Below, piece after piece: positions 9,589-16,909 of a stretch of DNA of 64,000 nt. Numbering within the stretch: the stretch's first letter is position 1; each line of letters starts with the position of its first letter. Both the position numbers and the translations under genes were made by a program. The notes under the pieces were generated by a model. It had not been told where the DNA came from and made no database searches. It saw only the letters and a program-made list of their open reading frames with translations. The DNA comes from an uncultured Bacteroidales bacterium (lineage in GTDB: Bacteria > Bacteroidota > Bacteroidia > Bacteroidales > Paludibacteraceae), in assembly GCA_946616535.1 (NCBI GenBank), contig CAMOJA010000003.1:62001-126000 (forward strand), read 5' to 3'.

Positions 9589-10044
9589 TTATTTGAGGGT
9601 GTTAATATCAATTTGTTTGGGTTGCTGTGCCTGCATATTGTGCTCTGCACCGGCGAAGATGTACAGATTATTGATCTGACGAGCGCCAAGACGGTTCTTC
9701 GGGAGCATACCTTTTACTACGCGACGAACGAGTTTGTCTGCGCCTTTAGCCAGCAAGTCTGCCGGAGTGAACTCGCGCTGACCGCCCGGGAAACCGGTGT
9801 AGCGTACATATACGCGGCCGTTCCACTTGTTACCCGTCAGCTGCACTTTGTCTGCATTCACAATGATTACGTTGTCACCACAATCCACGTTAGGAGTGTA
9901 GGACGGTTTGTACTTTCCGCGGAGCAGTTTCGCTACCTTGGAAGCCATGCGGCCAAGGATCTGGCCCTCAGCGTCTATCACAACCCACTCTTTCTTGGCG
10001 GTTGCTTTGTTCACCGACGCTGTTTTGTAACTGTTAAATTCCAT
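9589..10044 (-). CDS. rplM: 50S ribosomal protein L13
   Basis: Large-subunit protein L13 (151 aa). Diagnostic motifs are WVVIDAEGQILGRMASKVAK, GKYKPSYTPNVDCGD and RRVVKGMLPKNRLG. It is the first gene of the rplM-rpsI-rpsB-tsf string, preceded by a structured leader and a clear Bacteroidetes-type promoter at about 10191-10221. Confidence 0.98.
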   Translation of the reverse strand: MEFNSYKTASVNKATAKKEWVVIDAEGQILGRMASKVAKLLRGKYKPSYTPNVDCGDNVIIVNADKVQLTGNKWNGRVYVRYTGFPGGQREFTPADLLAKGADKLVRRVVKGMLPKNRLGARQINNLYIFAGAEHNMQAQQPKQIDINTLK

Positions 10045-10059
10045 TAATTTTTTTAAAAT

Positions 10060-10184
10060 TTAGTAAGACCGACGGACATCCTTTATGACTTTCGTTTTAC
10101 GGGCGAACCCTACGTTATCCACCGCCCTGTCTTACGATTAATAATTATTGTTCATATGCGTCCGCGTGCATTACACACGCAAAA
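10060..10184 (-). promoter_or_regulatory. Structured L13 mRNA leader
   Basis: The rplM 5' leader (about 140 nt from the predicted start site) can fold into a closed structure. The outer stem pairs 10063-10069 (GTAAGAC) with 10129-10135 (GTCTTAC), and an inner tetraloop hairpin GGGCGAACCC lies at 10101-10110. A further hairpin (GCGTG/CACGC) lies nearer the promoter. Leaders of this kind bind a ribosomal protein for feedback control, and L13 leaders have been described in Bacteroidetes. That this one is such an autoregulatory site is inference from position and fold. Confidence 0.65.
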
Positions 10185-10190
10185 CGGCTG

Positions 10191-10221
10191 CAAAATTACT
10201 ACTTTTTTTTGACATGACCAA
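10191..10221 (-). promoter_or_regulatory. Promoter of the rplM operon
   Basis: On the minus strand the -7 box is TAATTTTG (10191-10198) and the -33 TTG is at 10219-10221, with a 20-nt spacer containing an A-tract. This is the Bacteroidetes sigma-ABfr pattern TTTG-N19-21-TAnnTTTG. Confidence 0.8.
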
Positions 10222-10228
10222 ATTTTTT

Positions 10229-11515
10229 TCAAATATTTTGCATTTTTTCTGCATTTTTTCGTTGGAACACGATAGTAGCGATCACCGTCAGACCCAGGAG
10301 GAACGGATAGAAAAGCCAAGGCACGATACTCATCGCACTAATACCGGCTATCCCGGATGCCATCAGCAACTGCGCGCCATATGGCAGGAGTCCCTGTACA
10401 CAACAGCTGGTGGTATCCAGCAGACTGGCACTTCTGCGAGGATCGATATTGAACCTCTCCGCCACTTGTTTTGCGATGTCTCCAACCGAGAGGATGGCAA
10501 TCGTGTTGTTGGCCGTACAGATATTGGCGAAGGCAACCAGACCACAGATGCTCCATTCCGCTCCCGCGGTGCTCTTCACATGCTGCGTCATGCGGGAAAT
10601 CATGAAATCGAAACCTCCGTTATAACGGATCAGCGCAAAAATTCCTCCTGCGAGCAAAGAGATCAAGATAAGTTCGCTCATACCCATGACCCCTTTCATT
10701 GCGGCTTCTTCCCACCCGATGAGGTCATAACTGCCATCGATAATACCGGTTGCGCATGTAAGTACGCATCCTAAAGCAAGGACGATCGTCACGTCTATTC
10801 GGCATATAGCGCAGAAGAAAACGACGAAATATGGCATCACTTTCCACCAGTGGACGCTCCCTTCTGTCACAATTCCCGTGGTGCCCCAACCTAAGAAAAT
10901 ATACAGCGCGGTAACAAGGATAGCCGCCGGTGTGACCATCCGGATGTTAAAACGGAACTTATCACTCATCCGGCATCCCTGCGATTGCGTGGATACGATG
11001 GTGGTATCGCTGATGACAGAGAGGTTATCCCCGAAGAACGCGCCTCCTACTACGGCTGCCGAGACAATCGGGAGAGTCATCGTGGTAGCTTCTGCCATCC
11101 CCGTAGCAATAGGCATCAGAGCTACGATTGTACCCACGCTCGTACCCATGCAGATTGAGGTTAGACAGGCGGCGATAAACAACCCTCCTAACGCAAAATT
11201 GGCAGGCAGGATACGAAGCGTCAAGTCCACCATTGCTCCTGCGGCGCCCATCTCTTTCGCGGTAGCCGCAAAAGCGCCGGCTAACATAAAGATCCAAACC
11301 ATCAGCAACAGGTTCGGACTTCCTGCGCCGCGCGAGAAAACAGAGATTCTCTCCGTCAGCGAAAGTCCGCGTGTCACCGCCACGGAGATCATTGCCGTGA
11401 TAACAAAGATAAACAACAGCGGCGCATTGCTCACTCCCCCATGGTAGATAGAGAGTATGATCAACAGTACAACCATCGCCACTATGGGGCTAAGTGCCAA
11501 TAACCCTTTTTTCAT
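10229..11515 (-). CDS. NhaC-family Na+/H+ antiporter
   Basis: A polytopic membrane protein (428 aa, about 11-12 hydrophobic segments) of the NhaC/ion-transporter superfamily. Diagnostic stretches are SICMGTSVGTIVALMPIATG, AAVVGGAFFGDNLSVISDTT and the C-terminal LLDTTSCCVQGLLPYGAQLL. Members exchange Na+ (or organic cations or acids) for protons, so substrate assignment below family level is uncertain. It is monocistronic, with its own promoter at 11542-11572, and is convergent with nothing nearby. The small ORFs on the opposite strand are shadows. Confidence 0.9.
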   Translation of the reverse strand: MKKGLLALSPIVAMVVLLIILSIYHGGVSNAPLLFIFVITAMISVAVTRGLSLTERISVFSRGAGSPNLLLMVWIFMLAGAFAATAKEMGAAGAMVDLTLRILPANFALGGLFIAACLTSICMGTSVGTIVALMPIATGMAEATTMTLPIVSAAVVGGAFFGDNLSVISDTTIVSTQSQGCRMSDKFRFNIRMVTPAAILVTALYIFLGWGTTGIVTEGSVHWWKVMPYFVVFFCAICRIDVTIVLALGCVLTCATGIIDGSYDLIGWEEAAMKGVMGMSELILISLLAGGIFALIRYNGGFDFMISRMTQHVKSTAGAEWSICGLVAFANICTANNTIAILSVGDIAKQVAERFNIDPRRSASLLDTTSCCVQGLLPYGAQLLMASGIAGISAMSIVPWLFYPFLLGLTVIATIVFQRKNAEKMQNI

Positions 11516-11541
11516 TATTTTTCATTCATTAAAATCGCCTG

Positions 11542-11572
11542 CAAAAGTACTGCTTTTTTTTGAATTATGCAA
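11542..11572 (-). promoter_or_regulatory. Promoter of the nhaC-family gene
   Basis: Minus-strand -7 box TACTTTTG (11542-11549), 20-nt A-rich spacer, TTG at 11570-11572 inside ATTTGCATAATTC. Confidence 0.8.
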
Positions 11573-11656
11573 ATATCCGCGCATAATTATTTGATTTTTA
11601 GGAGAAAAGGAACGGGAGAAGGACAGTGCGTATTGCAGGGCAAGTGCCTCCAATCA

Positions 11657-11729
11657 GGGTACGTAAAGGGTAGTACAATAACTAACGAATATCCAACGAA
11701 TAACCAACTTATCACTAACGATTGGACTT
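11657..11729 (+). repeat. 73-base dispersed intergenic repeat, copy 1
   Basis: Nearly identical to 39480-39552 (4 mismatches in 73 by eye). It begins GGGTACGTAAAGGGTAG and ends CACTAACGATTGGACTT. It contains three ACTAACGA/CCAACGA sub-repeats and a TCCAA/TTGGA inverted pair. It lies upstream of uvrA; the other copy lies downstream of an unrelated gene. Confidence 0.8.
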
Positions 11730-11769
11730 GACAAGATTTTTCTTACTTAACGCTCCACCCATGGCAATT

Positions 11770-11811
11770 CGCCATGCACAAATGACATTTCGCCATGCAC
11801 AAATGACATTT
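11770..11811 (+). repeat. 21-base perfect tandem duplication
   Basis: The unit CGCCATGCACAAATGACATT plus one T occurs twice without mismatch (11770-11790 and 11791-11811). It lies 30 bases upstream of the uvrA -33 element. A partial inverted copy (ATGGCAATTCG) precedes it. No function is evident. Confidence 0.8.
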
Positions 11812-11840
11812 CTTCTCCATTTTTTTTTTTGTACTTTTTC

Positions 11841-11871
11841 TTGCGTATGTCAAAAAAAAGCAGTAACTTTG
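11841..11871 (+). promoter_or_regulatory. uvrA promoter
   Basis: TTG at 11841-11843, 20-nt spacer with an A-tract, -7 box TAACTTTG at 11864-11871. The stretch from TTGCGTATGTC to AGCAGTA is base-for-base the same as in the tRNA-Gly promoter at 47315. The predicted start site is only about 10 nt upstream of the first ATG at 11887. Confidence 0.8.
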
Positions 11872-11884
11872 CACGAATTTTGGC

Positions 11885-11939
11885 AAATGGAAGATAACGG
11901 CAAAAAGAAGAAAGCGGTAAATGGAAGATAACGGCAAAA
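11885..11939 (+). repeat. Duplicated uvrA start region with overlapping mini-ORF
   Basis: The 21-base string beginning AAATGGAAGATAACGGC occurs at 11885 and again 34 bases downstream, where it forms the uvrA start (11921). The first ATG (11887) opens a 14-codon ORF, MEDNGKKKKAVNGR, that stops at 11931, inside uvrA and out of frame with it. It is the first AUG on the predicted transcript, so it may lower or couple uvrA translation. Confidence 0.6.
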
Positions 11940-14632
11940 TAGAAGTGATCGGGGCAAGGGTGCATAACCTGAAGAATATCAGCGTGTCCATGCCTCGCAA
12001 GAAACTGACGGTGATCACCGGTCTGAGCGGCAGCGGGAAGAGTTCGCTGGCGTTCGACACGATCTTTGCAGAAGGCCAAAGGCGGTACATGGAGACTTTC
12101 TCGTCCTATGCCCGCGGATTCATCGGCCAGATGCAACGGCCGGACGTGGATAAGATCACCGGTCTGAGCCCCGTTATCTCCATCGATCAGAAGACCACCA
12201 GCAAGAACCCCCGCTCCACCGTTGGCACGGTTACGGAGGTGTATGATTTTCTGCGATTGCTGTTTGCCCGCGCCGGTATCGCCTACTCGTATCTGTCGGG
12301 AAAGCCGATGGTACATTACACAGACGAACAGATCGTCGAACTGATCTGCCGTGAGTACGCAGGTAAGAAAGTACTGCTGTTGGCACCGCTGGTTAGCAAC
12401 CGAAAGGGACATTACAAGGAGCTGTTTGAGACCATCCGCAAGAAAGGCTTCGTGCATGTACGGGTCGATGGCGAGGTGCAGGAGATAGTTCCCGGCATGA
12501 AACTCGACCGATACAAGATGCACTCGATAGAGGTGGTGGTCGATCGGCTGAAGATAGGACCGCAGGCAGAGCCTGCTGACAGAGAGCAGGATCTCAAGCG
12601 ACTCCGGCAATCGATAGACCGCGCGATGACGCAGGGAAACGGGATACTAATGATCGCTGCGCTCAATGGTGAAATGAGCGCGGACAAGCCGCTCAACGGC
12701 GGAATCCAGTATTTCAGCCGTAACCTCATGTGTCCGGAGACGGGACTGAGTTATCCGGAACCCGCACCACATACCTTCTCGTTCAACAGCCCGTCCGGAT
12801 GGTGCCCGTGCTGCAAGGGATTAGGGAGGATTAAGCAATCAGACGTCAGCCTTCAGAATTCAGAGGAGGTGGATGAAGCCATCCGCGAGGAGAACTGGTG
12901 GGAGCAGTTGCAGGAGTTATCAGCCAGCAGCGATCAGTCTTCAGAAGAAAATGAGGAGGAGAAAGAGGAGTGGATCGAGTGCCCGGAATGCAAGGGCAAG
13001 CGGCTGAACAAAGAGGCGCAGAGTTACCGCATCGGCAAATATAATATCGCCGAACTCTCCGCGATGGACATTGACGAGCTTCTGAAGACGTTAGAAGAGA
13101 TGATGGACCGTGGCGAAGCCACTGACAGAATACAGACCGCTTCGCTGACAGAGCGTCAGCGATCCATCGCAGAACCGATATTAAAAGAGATATGCGCGCG
13201 GTTGCGGTTCATGCAATCCGTAGGATTGAGTTATCTGAGTCTGAACCGCAGCAGCCAGAGTCTCTCCGGCGGAGAGAGCCAGCGAATCCGTTTAGCCACG
13301 CAGATAGGCAGCCGGCTGGTGAACGTCCTCTATATCCTCGACGAGCCGTCTATCGGTCTGCACCAACGCGATAACGAACGGCTCATCCGAAGCCTCAAAG
13401 AACTGCGGGACTTAGGCAACTCCGTCATCGTCGTCGAGCACGACGAACAGATGATGCGTGAGGCGGACTGGATCATCGACATCGGTCCCAAAGCCGGACG
13501 GTTAGGTGGCAAGGTAGTGTTCCAAGGCACGCCGGAGGAACTGCTCAAGACCGACACCCTCACGGCGGAATATCTGAAGGGAGAAAAGACCGTGACGGAC
13601 GTCACTGACAGAGCACAGACCGCTTCGCTAACAGACCGCGGCAAAGCCGCTGACAGATGGATCACCCTCTCCGGTTGCACGGGGAATAACCTCAAGAACG
13701 TGACGGCAAAGATCCCGTTGGGCAAGATGGTCTGCGTCACGGGCGTGAGCGGCAGCGGTAAGTCCAGTCTTATCAACCAGACCCTCTACCCCATCCTCAG
13801 CCAGCGTTTCTACCGCAGCAAACAGGCACCGTTACCCTACAAAAAGATCGATGGAATCGAGCATATTGACAAGGTCATCAACGTCGATCAGTCCCCTATC
13901 GGTCGTACGCCGCGCAGTAACCCGGCGACCTATACGAACGTCTTCAACGACATCCGTGAGCTGTTCGCCCAACTGCCGGAATCCAAGATCCGAGGATGGA
14001 AGACAGGTCGGTTCTCATTCAACGCCAAAGGCGGCCGGTGTGAGGAGTGTTCCGGCAACGGCTACAAAACCATCCAGATGCATTTCATGCCGGATGTGTA
14101 TGTACCCTGTGAGATATGCGGCGGTCAGCGCTATAACCGCGAGACCCTCGAAGTACGATGGAAAGGCAAGACGATAGCCGACGTGCTGGACATGACGGTC
14201 AATCAGGCGGTGGAGTTCTTCGAACCGCAACCCACCATCCTTCGTAAGATAAAGACCATTCAGGACGTGGGCTTAGGATATATCAAGTTAGGCCAGGCGT
14301 CCACGAGTCTCTCCGGCGGCGAGAGCCAGCGTATCAAGCTTGCTACCGAACTCTCACGTCCTTCGACCGGCAAGACCTTATACATCCTCGACGAACCGAC
14401 GACAGGTCTGCATTTCGAAGATATACGCGTGCTCTTAGGTGTACTGAGAAGGCTCGTAGATAAAGGCAATACCGTCCTGATCATCGAGCATAACACAGAC
14501 GTCATCCGTGCTTGCGATTGGATCATCGACCTCGGACCCGAAGGCGGAAAAGGCGGCGGAGAGATCATTGCGGAAGGTACGATAGACGACATCCGCAAGA
14601 GCCGCAAGAGTATTACCGGAAAATTCTTATAA
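11921..14632 (+). CDS. uvrA: Excinuclease ABC subunit A, repeat-bearing variant
   Basis: DNA-damage recognition ATPase of nucleotide excision repair (903 aa; usually about 940). First ABC half: Walker A GLSGSGKSS (about residues 34-42), the UvrB-binding region (about 115-250), and signature SLSGGESQRIRLATQ. Second half: GVSGSGKSSLINQTL, zinc module CEECSGNGY then CEICGGQRY, and SLSGGESQRIKLATE. The damage-binding insertion domain is much shorter than in E. coli UvrA. Its zinc site looks altered: an N-terminal CPETG, where CxxC is usual, then CPCC and CPEC. In this it resembles UvrA2-type paralogs. Three linker segments are encoded by hairpin repeats (12558-12583, 13106-13152, 13588-13657), and the shortened domain contains a second repeat type. 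The stop overlaps the convergent TonB gene stop (TTATAA). Confidence 0.93.
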   Translation: MEDNGKIEVIGARVHNLKNISVSMPRKKLTVITGLSGSGKSSLAFDTIFAEGQRRYMETFSSYARGFIGQMQRPDVDKITGLSPVISIDQKTTSKNPRSTVGTVTEVYDFLRLLFARAGIAYSYLSGKPMVHYTDEQIVELICREYAGKKVLLLAPLVSNRKGHYKELFETIRKKGFVHVRVDGEVQEIVPGMKLDRYKMHSIEVVVDRLKIGPQAEPADREQDLKRLRQSIDRAMTQGNGILMIAALNGEMSADKPLNGGIQYFSRNLMCPETGLSYPEPAPHTFSFNSPSGWCPCCKGLGRIKQSDVSLQNSEEVDEAIREENWWEQLQELSASSDQSSEENEEEKEEWIECPECKGKRLNKEAQSYRIGKYNIAELSAMDIDELLKTLEEMMDRGEATDRIQTASLTERQRSIAEPILKEICARLRFMQSVGLSYLSLNRSSQSLSGGESQRIRLATQIGSRLVNVLYILDEPSIGLHQRDNERLIRSLKELRDLGNSVIVVEHDEQMMREADWIIDIGPKAGRLGGKVVFQGTPEELLKTDTLTAEYLKGEKTVTDVTDRAQTASLTDRGKAADRWITLSGCTGNNLKNVTAKIPLGKMVCVTGVSGSGKSSLINQTLYPILSQRFYRSKQAPLPYKKIDGIEHIDKVINVDQSPIGRTPRSNPATYTNVFNDIRELFAQLPESKIRGWKTGRFSFNAKGGRCEECSGNGYKTIQMHFMPDVYVPCEICGGQRYNRETLEVRWKGKTIADVLDMTVNQAVEFFEPQPTILRKIKTIQDVGLGYIKLGQASTSLSGGESQRIKLATELSRPSTGKTLYILDEPTTGLHFEDIRVLLGVLRRLVDKGNTVLIIEHNTDVIRACDWIIDLGPEGGKGGGEIIAEGTIDDIRKSRKSITGKFL
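12558..12583 (+). repeat. TGACAGA hairpin repeat, uvrA site 1
   Basis: GACC, stem GCAGGC, loop AGA, stem GCCTGC, then TGACAGA. It encodes GPQAEPADREQ in frame. The 6-bp stem is perfectly paired. It is one of about 14 units of this family in the window. Confidence 0.8.
12837..12946 (+). repeat. TCAG-rich repeat tracts in the uvrA insertion domain
   Basis: Two tracts (12837-12863 and 12918-12946) are composed of AATCAGACGTCAGCC / TTCAGAATTCAG and ATCAGCCAGCAGCGATCAG motifs. They resemble the minus-strand GTCAGCAATCAGC tandem tract in the BtuB-like gene at 55856-55897. They encode low-complexity SDVSLQNSEE and SASSDQSSEEN in the shortened insertion domain. Confidence 0.5.
13106..13152 (+). repeat. 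TGACAGA hairpin repeat, uvrA site 2 (two units)
   Basis: Unit 1: GACC, GTGGC-GAA-GCCAC, TGACAGA. Unit 2: ATACAGACC, GCTTCGC, TGACAGA. It encodes DRGEATDRIQTASLTE, placed just before the conserved IAEPILKEI helix of UvrA, where other UvrA proteins have a shorter loop. Confidence 0.85.
13588..13657 (+). repeat. TGACAGA hairpin repeat, uvrA site 3 (three units)
   Basis: Three units in a row: GTGAC-GGAC-GTCAC then TGACAGA; GCTTCGC then TAACAGA; GCGGC-AAA-GCCGC then TGACAGA. They encode the linker TVTDVTDRAQTASLTDRGKA between the two ABC halves, ahead of WITLSGCTGNNLKNV. Confidence 0.85.
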
Positions 14633-16909
14633 TTTCAGCGCTAAGCCTGCAAAATAGGTTCGCGGCACAGAAGGACCGTAGATGTAATTCGCATCGCGGT
14701 TCTCTCCTTTGTCAATGTCCCGTTGGAACTGATCGAGGACATTCTTCACACCGCAACTGATCTCCAGACAATAGTGTTTGTACAGATGCACGTCGTATGC
14801 CAGACGGATGCCTAAGTCCCAGAAAGTAGGGGTCTTAGTCTCTTCGTCCTGCGGTATATAGCCCGCCAGGTGCGGCACGATCATCGATCCCGTCGCTTTT
14901 CCGTTGATAGAAATCGTGAAATCATGTACCGGCTGGATATCAAGCAACACATAGGCGTAGTTATCCGGCGTATGCAGCATGCGTTTCTGCGGTGCGACGG
15001 TCTGGCTCCATTGCTGCGCCACCGTATAACGGCTCTGCTGGAAAGTGTATCCGAGTTGGAAAGTGAGGAGCTGACCATAGGTCAGTTTGCCCTCTACGTT
15101 CAGACCTCCCACCCATGCACCCGGAGCGTTGGTACGGGTGAAGAGGATGTTTCCCGCAGCATCTTGACCATCCTCGCGGAGGAAGAAGACGTCCTGCAGA
15201 TAAGTATAGAAGCCCTCCGCCGTAAGGTTCACCTCCAACCGGCCGAACTGGCGGTACCAATCGGCACTGAGGGTCGCCGAATGGGAGTACTCGGGTTTGA
15301 GATTCGGGTCCAGCGTGATAAGGGACACTACTCCACCTACGGCAGCCACATGCAGGTCCTCGTCATACGCCTGCGGCGCACGATAACCGCTGCTGTACCC
15401 CGCGCGAAGCACCAGCCCGTCGATCGGCGTATAACGGAAAGTAGCACGCGGGTTGACAACGGGCTTGCGGAGAAGGTTATGCTTCTCTACCCGCGCACCG
15501 ACAAGCACGCTCCACGACTTACCTTTCCATTCGTTCTGCGCGTATGCACCAACCACATGCACCTTCTGGGTAATATCGCGGTTATAGCCCACCATGCGGT
15601 CATGAAGGCCGTTGTAATTATACTCGGCACCTACCGTCAGATCGCCTTTGGCAAGGCCGCAAGGATACGAGAAACGGTACTGCAGACCTGTGTTGGACGT
15701 CAGGTCGGTACTGCGGCCATATGCCGCGGTGTCACGCCCCGCACCGAAATAACTCTCACGACCGATATGCTGGATCGCCGAATAAGCGGAAACGAAATGT
15801 TTGTTATCGGGCGAGAACCAATCGAAAGCCACCGAACCGGCATCGATATTATGCCTTAGCTGCTCGGCTATATCTGCGTCGTGAGGCTCGTAATCTAAGC
15901 GATTACCGCCGCGGCGGAAGTCCGTTGTATGATGGTACTCCGCAGTAATCTTGCTATACGCCGAGGTCTTGAAGAACAACCGTGCACCGGCTGTCGTAGC
16001 CCTCAGACGCGGCACTTCGCTGAATCCGTCGTTGTCGCGGTCGTAAGGACTGCGGGTTCGATGAGAAGCAAAGAGATACGCACCTATCTTGCGGTTCTCG
16101 CTCATGACCGAAGCATTGAGATCGGTATGGATATCGTAGCCCGCATGCTCGTTGAGATGACTGATATTGGAGATATTGACGAAGTTGCGGACGGGTTCCT
16201 TGGTAATGATATTCACCACACCGGCAATAGCGTTCGCGCCGTACATCGCCGATCCGCCTCCACGAACGACCTCTATGCGGTCGATCATCGCTGCCGGCAC
16301 CTGCTCCAAACCATAGACCGAAGCCATAGAGGAGAAGACCGGACGCGAGTCCATGAGAATCTGGGTATATTGGCCCTGTAGACCATTGATGCGCAGGTCC
16401 GTCTTGCCGCAGTTGGAACAGGTGTTCTCCACCCGCAAGCCCGGCTGAAAATTCAACGCATCCGCCACACACGCTACCGCCGTCGTCTCAAAGAGTTTGG
16501 GCGAAAGGACATTGACGATTGTCGCCGCTTCCTGACGCTTGGTAGCATACCGGTTGGCGGTCACTACGACGTTCTCCAACAGTTGTACCTGCTCATGGAT
16601 AGCCGCCTTGAGTTCCACCGTCCTGTCTTCAACAATATTAACCGGCAGTTCCTCTGTCTCGTAACCTACGTAGCTGAAGACAATGATCTGGCGACCCAAA
16701 GGAAGGTCTTTGAGCAAATAATGGCCGGATTCATCGGTCACTGTGCCGATATTCGTGCCCTTCAACTGAACATTCACAAACGGCAAGTGTTCTCCTGTTT
16801 CTGCATCCAGCACATGCCCCGTAAGGTGCGCGTCATACTGGGCAAAAGCAAGTGAGTAAGGAAATACTAAAACAGTAAGTATCCGTAAAAATAAGTTCTT
16901 ATTCTTCAT
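14627..16909 (-). CDS. TonB-dependent outer-membrane receptor (with NTCSNCG plug motif)
   Basis: A 760-aa outer-membrane beta-barrel receptor. It has a signal peptide (to about residue 23, ending SLAFA), a CarboxypepD_reg-like domain (about 27-105, HLTGHVLDAETGEHLPFVNV), a plug with the TonB-box region, and VEVVRGGGSAMYGANAIAGVVNII typical of the plug. The barrel ends in VPRTYFAGLALKL. The plug contains NTCSNCGKTDLRINGL; paired cysteines here recall receptors for metals or metal complexes, but the ligand is not known. It overlaps the upstream receptor gene by 11 bases, so the two form an operon. It converges on uvrA with overlapping stop codons. Confidence 0.88.
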   Translation of the reverse strand: MKNKNLFLRILTVLVFPYSLAFAQYDAHLTGHVLDAETGEHLPFVNVQLKGTNIGTVTDESGHYLLKDLPLGRQIIVFSYVGYETEELPVNIVEDRTVELKAAIHEQVQLLENVVVTANRYATKRQEAATIVNVLSPKLFETTAVACVADALNFQPGLRVENTCSNCGKTDLRINGLQGQYTQILMDSRPVFSSMASVYGLEQVPAAMIDRIEVVRGGGSAMYGANAIAGVVNIITKEPVRNFVNISNISHLNEHAGYDIHTDLNASVMSENRKIGAYLFASHRTRSPYDRDNDGFSEVPRLRATTAGARLFFKTSAYSKITAEYHHTTDFRRGGNRLDYEPHDADIAEQLRHNIDAGSVAFDWFSPDNKHFVSAYSAIQHIGRESYFGAGRDTAAYGRSTDLTSNTGLQYRFSYPCGLAKGDLTVGAEYNYNGLHDRMVGYNRDITQKVHVVGAYAQNEWKGKSWSVLVGARVEKHNLLRKPVVNPRATFRYTPIDGLVLRAGYSSGYRAPQAYDEDLHVAAVGGVVSLITLDPNLKPEYSHSATLSADWYRQFGRLEVNLTAEGFYTYLQDVFFLREDGQDAAGNILFTRTNAPGAWVGGLNVEGKLTYGQLLTFQLGYTFQQSRYTVAQQWSQTVAPQKRMLHTPDNYAYVLLDIQPVHDFTISINGKATGSMIVPHLAGYIPQDEETKTPTFWDLGIRLAYDVHLYKHYCLEISCGVKNVLDQFQRDIDKGENRDANYIYGPSVPRTYFAGLALKL

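Larger units (their letters stand above)
11516..11886. other. Intergenic region between nhaC and uvrA
   Basis: 371 bases without a credible gene. It holds the minus-strand nhaC promoter (11542-11572), a 73-base sequence repeated at 39480 (11657-11729), a perfect 21-base tandem duplication (11770-11811) and the uvrA promoter (11841-11871). No RNA gene was recognised. Confidence 0.7.

Noticed and set aside
11770..11811. Possible CRISPR array
   Set aside because: Only two directly adjacent 21-base units without spacers; likewise for 25092-25125 and 52384-52416.
11747..12610. 287-aa minus-strand ORF
   Set aside because: It runs through the uvrA promoter, the tandem repeats and the uvrA coding region; it is a shadow.
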